From Hofstenia miamia (lineage: Eukaryota > Xenacoelomorpha > Acoela > Hofsteniidae): DNA of 64,000 nucleotides. The first letter of the stretch is position 1; every line of letters begins with the position of its first letter. The stretch covers positions 394,407 to 458,406 of the forward strand of contig CABFPE010000272.1 in assembly GCA_900660155.1 (NCBI GenBank). The letters run 5' to 3'. The notes under the pieces are model-generated. The model ran no database searches and was not told the origin of the DNA. It saw nothing but the letters and a program-made list of their open reading frames with translations. Positions 21,765 through 33,179 of the stretch are shown here, one piece after another. Position numbers and translations under genes: made by a program.

Positions 21765-24600
21765 GCATTCACTACTATTAATTTTAGCATACTGCTATGG
21801 AATCAGTGAAATGTTTTCGCCTTTTTCTTCAAGTTTACACATCATACACAGTATTTTCAACAAAGTAGGTGGAGTTTAAACCATGTTTTGAGTCAATTCA
21901 AAAAGACTTGTTTATTACTATACAACAATAAAGAACAATACAAATTGGTGATAGGTCAAAGATTGAAGGCAATACTTTTTGCTTTCAAAAACATCTACAC
22001 ACAAAATAACAAGGTATGTTGACGTATAATTGTTTGATAACCTATATGCATATTATAATATTTCACATTTAATTGAGTACATTTTTAAAATTTCCATTTT
22101 AAACTAAATTATACACATTGATTTTCTTTACATTTAATATTTGGTTTAATGATATACAGTTTAAATTTTTCTATTTGTGTGTATATCACACGTCTGTATT
22201 TTTTGAGTGTGCATAATAAAATATTTAAAAACATTTATTTGTTTAGAATGGTGAAAGCATTACAGGGTTTACAAATTTAATGAATGGAGATGATATCTAT
22301 GGAAAAAATCGTCAACTTATATATTTTTTAAAAACAAGACAAAGTTTCAAAATAATTCACGTTTCTTCTCTTGTGTTAAATATTTCATTTTATGTGTATT
22401 GCATTTTATTTTGCCTTCTTGACTGTTTTTATTATCATCGTATTAGTAAGGAGGTGCTGAGTCAACCCATCAAACATTCCATAGAGAAAAATTTTTGATG
22501 TGTGAAATTATCATAACATGTTACTTTGCCTCATAATGTAAAGAAGTTAGTGGAAATTGTCATCTTGACAGCATGGAGTGGGTTATATGCCTATATACAT
22601 TTTTTTATTATCTCTATTTCCATCATACATTGTTTAACAAATAATGCCTTACACTCATTGTTAGCAATTATAGTTTATCTGTAAATGGTGTTTTACTACA
22701 TACAGGTGATGTGGTTTAATATTTTGCTTTATTTGTACATGTTTCAGGTTTAAAGACAAGATGATTTTATATATTCTCTGGTGAAAATGATCTGTGTTTC
22801 ATTGCTACATTACAAAAATAAAAAGTTAATTCTCCACTAGCATAAATGGTTTAAAAAGTTTTTAAGGTAAAGCGAATTATTACACAAGGGGATGAAGCAT
22901 GTTTTGGCATAAAAAACTGTAATGAGGAATTATGAAGAAAATAGATAGTGGATGGCATTAATTCTCAATTGACAATTCCCATTATCAACTAGGAAACACT
23001 TAACACATCAGAGATTTGAATGCTCCACTTGGATTGAATTGCAATTGTCCCTCAAAAATTTTATGAAGTAAAACCAGTTATCTCAGATTTAAGTGTATTA
23101 TGCACAATGGGAAAAGCAGACATCAAATTATACCTGCTGTTATCTATCACTCTGTCATTCTCTTTGCTACAATTTCATGTCATGTGGTTGAATAAAATGA
23201 ATCAATGTTTTGAAGTCATTTTAACATTGAATTGAACCTGGTTAACCATTTCGAAAATATGACTCTACAAAAGAACTCAGTATGAAATTTAATTTTATTC
23301 TTCTTGCTGAAATAATTTATTTCCCAGTGTCATGTTTTTAAATTATAAATGAATTTTTGCATTGAATTTTTATCTGATTATATTTGTTTTATCTCTTTAC
23401 ATCACAAATGATTAAACTAAATTATATACATTTTTGGTTTACAGATATATTTACATTTAGGTTTTGTTTTTCCTATGTACACATTTTTGATTAAAACTAA
23501 ATTATGAGTGTTGAATTATTAAAACTTAAATTGATTTATCCGCTTTTGTTTCATTGCTACAATTGATTGAATTGACTAACTATAATCATGCATAATTTTT
23601 TTTAACTAATGTTATGAATTATGAACTTAAATTGATTGTAGATATTTTGCTATTGAATTTAATGTGTCTTCCACTATAGGCATTTTCAATGAATTATTTA
23701 GACACAATTTTTTTAACTAATGTTGTGAATTACAAACTTAAATTGATTGTAGACATTTTGCTGTTGAATTTAATGTGTATCTCACTATATGCATTTCAAG
23801 CTTATATGTTTAAATCAAATGCAGAATTGTGACTAATTTTGCAATACAAAACAATGGAAGATTTGAACACTGTGTGATGCATACAATCACATATACATGG
23901 CCTATAAATCAAATAAAGTTGAAAAATGGTTTGTAAGTCATGAAAAGATGCATCAGTAAGCAAATATGTGTACAATCTGAAACATTGTGTGTGAGTTGAT
24001 AAAGATGTATCAATCTGCAAATGTGTACAAAAAGTGGAAAAAAACATGGAAAGTCGATAAAAGATGCATCAGTCACCAAATGTGTACAACCTGAAAAAAT
24101 CAAAGAAACCAAAAGAGGTGTAAAGAAAAGATAGCCTTATAAAAGTTGGTAAAAGATGTAACAATCTGCAAACGTGTATAATTATATTTTAAATGTATGT
24201 GTATCTATAAATTATATTAATAAATAAAATTGCATGTATAATTTTAGGTAGTGAATTTCAGTTTTATACATAACCCATGTTTTGCTCTTTCTGAACATGA
24301 AGGTTGGTTTTATTATGTATTACACCTTTAAGTATAGCAAATATGCAATCTCTTTGTTTACTATCTACATTTAATATTTTCAACGTGTATTAACAAAATA
24401 GTTTAAAATTAGTTTTGTTTTTTAACACATACACTAGTCATTACATTTTTACTATTACCTATAAAATTCCAAGCACTTTTATTAGAGTGGATTCCAATCT
24501 CTTTTTGTTTAACTTCCACATTTAATATTTTCCATATGTATTAACAAAATAGTTTAAAATTAGTTTTGTTTTTTAACATGTGAACTAGACAAAGCAAGGC
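21765..24600 (-). repeat. Right arm of nested Polinton-type inverted repeat
   Basis: Reverse complement of the left arm: 21.77-22.72 kb pairs with 17.16-18.11 kb, and 22.88-24.36 kb pairs with 13.9-15.34 kb. 22622-22715 is the captured capsid-gene piece, here in plus orientation. About 147 bp present on the left (near 15340-15487) are absent here. Subterminal ~60-bp repeats are at 23930-24100 and inverted ~145-bp units at 24320-24600. Confidence 0.65.
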
Positions 24601-24786
24601 TATCCAGTGAGATTCAGTGGTACAGAATGATTCTATATCACACTTGATATTTGAACAAAAATGGAAAAAGCTAGTGACTTTGTCAATTGGAAATAATGTT
24701 TTTGCATTGATGTAATTTGTGAATAGTGCATAATAAATTGATTTTTCATTTTTTATTTCACTAGCAAAAACATTAATTTGTACCAC
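24541..24786 (-). other. Unrecognised ORF at the outer edge of the nested repeat
   Basis: An 81-residue frame whose protein-like portion (VFASEIKNEKSIYYALFTNY and a later CTTESHWIALLCLV) starts just outside the inverted arm. Its 3' end runs into the repeat. The His-Trp-hydrophobic pattern resembles the histidine strand of papain-like or adenain-like proteases, but there is too little to call. Possibly a second protease-like fossil. Confidence 0.25.
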
Positions 24787-25149
24787 TTCACATGCCTCAT
24801 TATAAAATACATTTGTGTTTTATCAACTTGACAGTGATTTCTTGTGTGAGGTAATAATAAAATTAATGATTTTTAAACATATTTGCTTTTACTTAATAAA
24901 TACACATGTTTTAAACTAGAGGGTTCACTTGATTGATGGGAAACATATACATGTAGATTGACACGCAAGTAATGGTTCTTGTAACACTAGTATCTGACAG
25001 ATGTGGAGAAGATGGAGTGTGCCACCCCTTGGGGTTGGGCGAATTTAATATGTATTTGAATTAACCAATTAATAATGCACCTGACTTAGCAGTTATTGAT
25101 ATTGGGTACCCGTCAAAATTTCTTAATCTTAAGACACAGTGGTGGGTTT

Positions 25150-25697
25150 TGAACAAAAAAAAATAGAACCGAAATTCGTTTGAGGTTTTATTCTAAACAT
25201 GTGCATAGCTTTGAGGACTTGTATAAAGATATAAACTCCATTCTTAAACCTGAGGGTGTTTCAATACAATTTAAATTGGTTGGTAGACACTTGCAAGCAA
25301 CAAACAACTCAGAATACAAGGTGGATTTAGACCAGGCTGGCGAAATGCTAGGAGTTTATGGAAAAATTTATCCAAATACAACAACTGATGCCAGCTATGA
25401 ACATGATATATACGGTGGAAATCATGTTGTAATGATACACACAGACATTGTAGAACCTCAGCATGTTGGTAGCACTTGATTACCCCTACTGGATAAATCC
25501 CCATTGGTGTTAACACAATTTGCCAAACCAAGTACCATGCCCATAATACATCACAAAAAGAAAATCCAATGTATAAGCCAGTGTCAAGATCGTACATTGA
25601 TAGAATAAATGTAAAGTTTTGTAGCAAACAAGGTCAGATAATAGAATTCACGGGGACTGGAAGACTGTATATAACATTGGATATTCAAAAAGAATGA
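25150..25697 (+). pseudogene. Polinton penton-type minor capsid protein (fossil, C-terminal part)
   Basis: The region reads as the C-terminal portion of the single jelly-roll (penton) protein that accompanies F54H12.2-like capsids. It has a helix (SFEDLYKDINSIL), a LVGRHLQA beta segment, and the diagnostic HTDIVEPQHVGST stretch (family pattern V-x-C/T-D-I-V-E-P-Q-x-V-G). It ends in a GRLYITLDIQK-like last strand. The copy is broken and its N-terminal half was not found. It lies between the nested repeat and the right terminal repeat of element B, on the same strand as B's other genes, which supports its being B's own penton gene. Confidence 0.7.
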
Positions 25698-26250
25698 CGG
25701 AAAATCAAAAAATTATTTCATTTCATGTTTGTAGTGTTTGTGTAAACTCTATACATTTTGTGTTTTTAATTAAATAAATCTATTGATATTATTTTTCCAA
25801 GATGTAAAATGTAATGCATTGTTCAGTTTTTATGGAGATTGAGTTAAGGATGGTTGAATTTCTCCATCACAGGTAAGTTATTTTTACAATTAAATAATAT
25901 GATTAAGCAAAAATTGATTTCTTGTGCATGTTTAACACAACATCTACTATTGGTATAATGTGTAAATAAAATAAATTACAAAAGAAATAATTGACCAAAA
26001 ACTGTAAAAGAAGCTCTGTTTCCATCACATTGGCAGTGGAGGGAGAGAGAACCTGTACAATTCAAATAATGAAAATGTGTTTGATATATTTTACAAGTAA
26101 GTGATTTTTGGTCAAACTTCATAGAACTAATCTCAAAATAAAAAATTGAGTTTATAAAATAAAAATGTTTGCTTAAAAAAGCAAAATTTACCAAAAATAT
26201 TATAACAAAATAATTGAAAAGAAAAATTATTTTTAAAAGTTGGCGTGTTC
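25698..26250. other. Intergenic stretch in Polinton B
   Basis: AT-rich sequence between the penton remnant and the right terminal repeat. A minus-strand frame at 25976-26260 is hydrophobic and low-complexity and was not taken as a gene. Confidence 0.4.
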
Positions 26251-28070
26251 CAATTTTCACGTCATGTGGTTGAATAAAATGAATTTAAATTCAGATTGTA
26301 AGATGAATGATATGGGCTTTTGTTAAAAGATCAACTTGGTGTTTTGAAGACGATTTTAACATTGAAGTGAGCTTAGTTAACCATTTCCAAAATACAACTC
26401 CACAAAAGAACTAGGTATGTAATTTAATTTTATTATTTTTATCGGTTAAACTCTTTTGATGAAATATTTCAAATCCCAGCTTACATGTTTTTTTTGGAAT
26501 AAACGAATTTTTGCATTGATTGTTTATCTGATTATATTTGTTTTATCTCTTTACTTCATGCAGGTTTAAACTAAATTATATATGCACTTTTTGATAAAAA
26601 CTAAAGTACGAATGTTGAATTATTAAAACTTAAATTGATTTAATTACTGTTAGCATACATATTTTTTGGAATAAATGATTTTTGCATTGATTTTTTATGT
26701 GATTATATTCATTTTATCTCTTTACTTCGTGCAGGTTTAAACTAAATTATATGTGCTTTTTGATTAAAACTAAAGTACAAATGTTGAATTATTAAAATTT
26801 AAATTGATTTAATTGCTTTTGTTTAATTGCTATAATTGACTGACTAGAATTATTTAGACACAATAATTTTTTTAACTAGCAATGCAAATTACAAATGAAG
26901 AATTATTAATAAAACTCAAATTGATTGTAGATATTTTGCTATTGAATTTAACGTGAATCCTGCTACACTCATTTCAAGTTTATATGTTTAGATCAAATGC
27001 GGAATTTTGGTGATACAAAACAATGCAAGAGTTGAACACCATGTGACGCATACAATCACGTAAACAAAGCCTAATTCAAATAAAATTGAACAATGGTGTG
27101 TAAGTCGAGAAAAGGTGCATCAGTCAGCAAATGTATACAACCCTGAAAAATCGTGTGTGAGTTGATAAAAGTGTATCAATCTGCAAATGTGTACAAAAAG
27201 TGAAAAAAAACATGGAAAGTCGAGAAGAGAAGTGTAAAAGAAATGATCTCCATGTATTACGCCTTTAAGTATAGTGAATACTTTCCCTGTTTTGTGAAAA
27301 ATTAATTAAACATGTGGAAATTTTTACAATGAAATATCAATGTATTTGAGATAAGCATTGTACGTAGCAATGGTTAATCAATTGAAGCATGTTGTGTATA
27401 GTTAATATTTTTCCCTGATTTGCGAAAAATTAAATAAACGAATGGAATTTTTTTAAATGAAATAGTGCGTTTTGAAAACAAAATCTAGACTTTTTTGTAA
27501 GTTTTCCCAAAAAACAAGATAAGCATTGTACATGTAAGCTTTTTGAAAATATGGAAAACATGATAAGCATCATAGTGTTTTGACATTGCACTGTGTAGTC
27601 TTTATGTGTAATTGAAAAACATGGAAAATTAGCCTGTAATATTAACAGATGTGTATGTGTGTGTATCCGACAAAGTGTTGTAAAATTAGCCAACAATGCA
27701 TAATCACAAATGTATGCAAGTGAGTGTAATGTGTCATATAGCCAGGTATATTAACAAAATGCAATACAATGTATGCAAACAAGTGTAACGTGTGATATAG
27801 CCGTGTATATTAACATGAAATGAAATTAGTCATTATATCAAAACAGTGTAAACTAAATTTGCCCCCATATGTAAATGAATCACCACAAAAATCAATTAAA
27901 AAACTGACATGAATCAATTAGTACCTGTCAAAAACACATTAGTAGCTGTCAAAAAAAACTGATGACTCACTAATTAAATCATCTTCGCCAATATTCATGG
28001 TCCGTCACATGAAATGTGACGTCATGAACTCTCGACAAATCAGAATAGTTTTTGCGGGCTCTCCTTCACT
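26251..28070 (-). repeat. Right terminal inverted repeat of Polinton B
   Basis: The outer end at 28070 gives AGTGAAGGAGAGCC as reverse complement. Moving inward it matches the left repeat of B (6326-7930 inverted). The inner part (26340-26960) matches 5541-6170 directly. The subterminal ~60-bp units are at 27090-27230. No gene. Confidence 0.75.
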
Positions 28071-29538
28071 TTGCGTTTTTCTAGATTTTAGTATAACTAG
28101 TCCATTGTTTTAGTATAGCATATTTTAGGTCTGTTTATGCCTAAGCCTCTAGGAAATATTTTGACTTTAGATAGTCTTGTTGTAAATTGGTTTGACATAA
28201 GATACTGATATCCAGGCTTGTCCATTGGAATTGGAATCTAATTTGATTCCAATTGGACATTGGAATTTGATAGGGAATTGGTTGGACAAACAAAATTTGC
28301 TATTAATTGGATTCCAATTGGGTTTTCATTGGAAAATTTTTCAAAAATTTTCATATTCAAATTTTTCTATAATATAGTTTTCTTAATAATTCCTCATACT
28401 ATTAAAATATTTGCTTTGGATATGGGTCTGATAATACTAGGGCGCTGTGACTCTGGATATTTTTGCTTCAAGGCGAGTCTAGTTGAGTCGGGTCAGTCTC
28501 TTAAAATTCTATTCTAGTCGGATTTCGAATTTCGAGTCTTGTCTAATCACGTAGGCCTATGAATATCATAATTGTAAAGTCACCAATAAGTAATAAACTC
28601 TTTTCCATACTCGGAAAAAAATGTTTTAGCAGTTACATTTGTAATTGATCATTATTATATTGTATATAGAAATAGCCTTAACCAATCAGTGTTCGATGTT
28701 ATTAAACTAAAGAATGAATCTTTATCAAATATCACTTGAATAAAGTGTGAAGTTTGTTTACCAACTTAAAATCTCAACCCTGCTAATGAAGTGTTAATCT
28801 AACTTTTATGAAAGACAAAAAAATTCAAAAGAATCCAATCAGCAGGGAGGGGCTACCACCATAATATCAATATAATCTAACATCTTGATCTTGATATTAG
28901 TACCACTCATTCAATAGACAATATGCTCAACCCTATTGACTCTGAAAGAAATTTTTGTAGAAAGGTTTTTTAATTAGAAAATGATATTATTGTTTTTAAT
29001 TAACCAACCATACACTACACTATTTGTTTTCAATCAACAAAACTCGACCTGACTAGAAATTTCGAGTACTTGCAGGGCCTAGATAATACTCTGAATGCAA
29101 TGCGCCATATAATGGTAACTAATCACAATATTGTCAAGTGAGCACAAAATACGTATGTTTTCTAAACTTTTATTTGACTAGAATACAATGACTGGACCAG
29201 TATTATTGTGCTTTTGTATTTTAACAGAACAGCATATGATCAATAAATTCTTAAATTCATTGGTTGCATTGTTATTTATGTGCTTTAGTTGAGCCTGCAT
29301 AGCAATTCCGGCATGATATGATATACATACATGTGCATGTGGTGTCATATTCTGCCGAATTTCAAATAAATAACTTTTTGGATAGTTGGTGTCATTTTAT
29401 GACACTATATTATCAGTAGTTCTATGATATTTTGTATGCAAAAACTTAATAAACTATGCTAAGATTTTCCTTTCTGGAAGAGTTCTAATTTTCCAGCTAA
29501 AACAAAAAACAGTAATTTACTCAGAGGAATGTGAATTG
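28071..29538. other. Intergenic, no gene recognised
   Basis: AT-rich unique-looking DNA starting right at the Polinton end. A small inverted repeat (TTGGAATC/GATTCCAA with a 6-base loop) lies at 28231-28252 with further ATTCCAATTGG copies nearby. No coding signal found. Confidence 0.5.
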
Positions 29539-29766
29539 TTACAAATTATTGATCACAATCACAATAGATAGGATCTTAAGGAAATTTTCTTCTGCCATGC
29601 TTATGCGTCTTTGAGTTAGAATCTCACAATATTTGTTGGAAGGTCTCTCTAAGCTAACACCAGGGAATATTCTTGTGGCAGCACAATGAATTGATTCCAC
29701 TCCCATATATTCCCTACTAACATAGCATTGAAAACTCACAATAGAACACCCATGAATATAAATCAT
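29539..29766 (-). pseudogene. LINE reverse-transcriptase C-terminal fragment (possible)
   Basis: The translated stretch VESIHCAATRIFPGVSLERP followed by ILTQRRISMAEENFLKI resembles the region after the RT fingers/thumb in CR1/RTE-like LINEs, where 'LE.IQRRATRIIPG.S...R' is followed by 'L.L.SLE.RR...'. Short and isolated, with no flanking LINE sequence recognised. A decayed fragment is the likeliest reading. Confidence 0.4.
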
Positions 29767-31555
29767 GAATTACTGTATTTTTTACCTACACTGCATTGCA
29801 TTCTATATTTTCTAATATCTAAGAGTTCGTTGAAATGGGCAAAGTGCTGTTGTGTGGATTAATGCGGGAATCGTAAGTCCAGTTGAGCTAGTTCAGGAAC
29901 TGTTTCTAAAGCTTGTGTGGCTAGATAAGATCTTGCTATTTACTTAAATTTTTGTAAGGGGATTTTTTCCAATATGATAGGATATCATCATAACGAAATC
30001 CCAGTGCATCTTGGATATCTTTCTTATGTTTTGATTGGGAGCAAGATGGTACATCGCTTGCAATCAAACAGTTTTGATTTTCGGAGTTTGAAGCTAAAAA
30101 TAATTGGATTCTCTTTAAAATTATAACAATACTTTAAAAATACATTATTCGTGAGCACTCTATAAACCTTAAAAATTAAGCACAAAAATCCTAGGCAAGC
30201 ATCAGCAAGAAATAGAAATTACCAACACAGATGTTAATATTTAATTCAACTACAAAAGGCAATATTTTGAATTTTTACGCAAACGAAAAAACATCAAAAT
30301 GCCTTTGTATACATTCTTTAACAAAGGTGTAACAATTTTGGTCATTCTAATAAATTCCATATTATAATTCTGCATTAGATTTAAAAATATTTTCCTGTGA
30401 ACTATTAATATTTAAATTAAAGGAATTTTTGTAGTGGTCAGAAACTTCTAATTTAACAAAGCAACTCTGCATAGTCATTCATACATTAATTTCAATATTC
30501 GCTATAACAAACAAATTGGCTTTGATTTCAGATCATTATTTTCAGTGGCTGTAAGTAAGCGTCATTGTAGAGGGATAGGACGAAACGGGGACCAAATGTT
30601 ATAGGACAATTTTGGTCCAACAAAACACTTATACACACTATCATGGACATATTTTCAATTTCAAAATGATTTGAAAAAATTATATACGATAATTATTTAA
30701 ACAACTAAAACTAACAATATAAAGTGCTTTCTCAGAACCGCAGATTAGAGAGCCTCTTACCAATCAGAGCCGCCTTAAACTTCCTAAGCACGTCAATAGT
30801 AACAGTAAACTAAAACTAGCACTCTTTCCCAAAAAAGACCTTGTCGAGGCTGCCTTTAAATATTATTCCTTGAGTAGTCAATTCTCATGAGAGCCATCCT
30901 CTTATATATAGAAAGCTAGCAAGATTTGTTGCAGGGAGATCGCTGTTTGATCACTCTTCTACAACCAAGCCCGGAATCTACTTAAGATATTCTCAAAATT
31001 TGATTGGTAAATGTTTCCATTTTTTTATCTACACAAAAATGGTAGTCCGAATATAAGAAGCTTGTGCAAGTTCTTTTTTCGTCACTGTACCAGAAAAACA
31101 CCACACTGCCTCATACCCGTCACCATTCACGCATCATCCTATTAATAAATATTAACAAAAGTATAACAAAGATTATTAAACAACCAAAAATACGAAAGAA
31201 ATTGTTGACTAAACATCTAAACAAAAACGTTAAATATATGTACAGAGGACAGAACAAGTACGTAAACACACAAATGAAGAAATAACTGAGCAATGGACAA
31301 AAACAAACACATAATGAAGAAAAACAAAACAAGGAAGCCATACAACAACTAAATAAAACTAAAACAAAGTAATAAATATATAGACACTCATTCACACATA
31401 CTTACGGAGGCATTAAAAATGAACGGACGAATATCTGAAAAAGTTTTACGGGTAATGTTAAAATATATTTATATGTATAAAATATGTAGCAACCAAATCT
31501 ATAATGTCTGCTGGTCTTTTGGCAGGGCAATGCCTTTAATGCAGTATTCAATGGT
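29767..31555. other. Intergenic, no gene recognised
   Basis: AT-rich. Frames at 31064-31285 (plus) and 31120-31395 (minus) are Lys/Asn-rich or Cys/Phe-rich mirror translations of one A-rich tract and lack any protein-like features. Confidence 0.5.
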
Positions 31556-31810
31556 TTAGTGAAAATTTGATGTACTTAGTAAGTCTGAAAGTATGTTGAA
31601 GTCTGCAGGTTTTTGTGGTATTCTGGCTGTAAAATGAAATATTAGATGTTTGGGGTTTTCATTTTCTATTTTGCATAATATACATAATGGCGTCTCAATT
31701 AATCTAGAAAAGTAAAATTTATCGCGATTTATGATTCGATTCAAGGTGACTTTATATATGATTGTTTTATAATAAGGGCTACTGTAGAATTTCTTAATTT
31801 TGGAAGTATA
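31556..31810 (-). pseudogene. LINE ORF2 C-terminal fragment with Cys-rich motif
   Basis: The minus-strand reading runs IKKFYSSPYYKTIIYKVTL then FYFSRLIETPLCILCKIENE and NPKHLIFHF. The 'C-x2-C ... E-x-HL-x-x-H/C' pattern is the usual Cys/His motif at the C-terminus of many animal LINE (Jockey/CR1-group) polyproteins, after the RT. Upstream RT domains are not preserved. 31440-31555 may be its 3' untranslated part. Confidence 0.5.
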
Positions 31811-33060
31811 TTTTGTATTGAAAACTTAGTAATAAGCCAATAGCTTGAAGCCTTATCAAAAATTCTTGATATATCTGGTTCATAGAAATGACAGAACTCA
31901 GTTAAAGTTTTGCCTTTGATTGATGAATTTAATTGTAAGGTAAAACCCCGTTTGTGTATTATAAAGATTTGCAGACTCTTGGGTTCTATATCTTGGTCAA
32001 ATTGAATTGGTTACCCGTACTTTTTAGGATTTTTTATAATCGCGCCTAGTTACGTGCTGCACCCATTTGGTTTCAATTGAAATTTTAGACGGCGTAGTAT
32101 TGAGAGGGTAAATGTTGCCAGGCACCAACAAATCTGCAACCTAAACACAGTTATTACTGCTTAAGTAACTACTCAAAAATTAACTTAGGAAGACAACAAT
32201 TTGTGAATCCATGAAACATTTTAATTACAATTTAAGTCAAAATGAAAATAAATATTTATCTGCATAAATCATAATACATGAATCTTCATTTTAGAAGAAT
32301 AGAACGTTACTTTATATAAAGCTTAGCTTACATATATTTTACTTGAATTTAAATTTATTTATCAATGTTTTATAACGAATTTATAACTTTATAAGTAAAT
32401 TTGCTAAGCTGGCAAATTATATTTATTTTCAGTTCAAAACCTACTGCAATTTCAAAATATATTGTGTAGCTTGTGATAATCGGCAAGAAAAATTGGAGCC
32501 CTTGCTTGGATAATCGCCAAAGCATTATGGTTTAAAGCAGTGTGGACAGCCTCAGAGAGGTGTAATTGACCATTTTCTTTTCGACACTCTAGAATTGCAA
32601 ATATGCAAGAAGTGATATTGTGCACGGTACGTATGTGACTACAAAATGTAAAAACAAAAGGAGCAAGTTAATTATATGGTTAGATATCTCCATCGCACTT
32701 TGTTTATCTACATATATGATCATAAGCACAACATTTTCATTTTCTGAATATGTACAACCATGTTTACTGATACCTGTTAGCTATTTCCTAAAATGGAATT
32801 TTTATATATATTGCGTAAGATAAATTCCAGCCATATAAATATATATTTAAATATGGAAAATTCCATTTTCTTAGCGTCATTGTAATTTACACATTTAACA
32901 CCTAACATTGAGAATAATATTTGCATAATTAAGAACAGGATACCATACACACTTGCAAAGAAGGACTAAAAAAACGATTAACGAGTTAAGATGAATTTCT
33001 TTTCGGAATTTTTTTAAATTATCAGTCAATACAAACAACAAATTACAAGTTCTTAGAAAA
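31811..33060. other. Intergenic, no gene recognised
   Basis: AT-rich. The frame at 32620-32823 has a hydrophobic middle but no start context or homology that I can see. Confidence 0.45.
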
Positions 33061-33179
33061 AAATGTTTAGGAAATCACAGAAATCAACCAAACAAGAAAA
33101 GAAAGAATTACTCGAATGAAATAACAGCTAAACAACTAAAAAAGAACAAAGAATTTCGGGAAAAAGAGAACTACTCCTA

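Larger units (their letters stand above)
6326..28070 (+). mobile_element. Polinton/Maverick element B with long terminal inverted repeats (fossil)
   Basis: The left end reads AGTAAAGGGGACTC at 6326. The reverse complement of the right end reads AGTGAAGGAGAGCC at 28070. Both continue into the same AAAAACTATTCTGATT, ATGACGTC and ATATTGGCGAAGATGATT blocks. Initial AG is the usual Polinton terminus. Genes on the plus strand are ATPase, small ORF, integrase, core-like protein, capsid, orphan ORF and protease; a penton-type gene lies near the right end. About 21.7 kb including a 1-kb N gap. No DNA polymerase B was found. The copy is broken in many places and carries a nested inverted repeat at 13.4-24.6 kb. 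Flanking 6-mers (AACAGT left, TTGCGT right) do not match, so no target duplication is visible. Confidence 0.75.

Noticed and set aside
24541-24786. A second protease gene because of CTTESHWIALLCLV
   Set aside because: Only a histidine-type strand is suggestive. No catalytic cysteine motif follows and half the frame runs into repeat sequence, so it is listed only as an unrecognised ORF.
31064-31395. Overlapping frames on both strands in an A-rich tract
   Set aside because: Lys/Asn-rich and Phe/Cys-rich mirror translations from base composition only.
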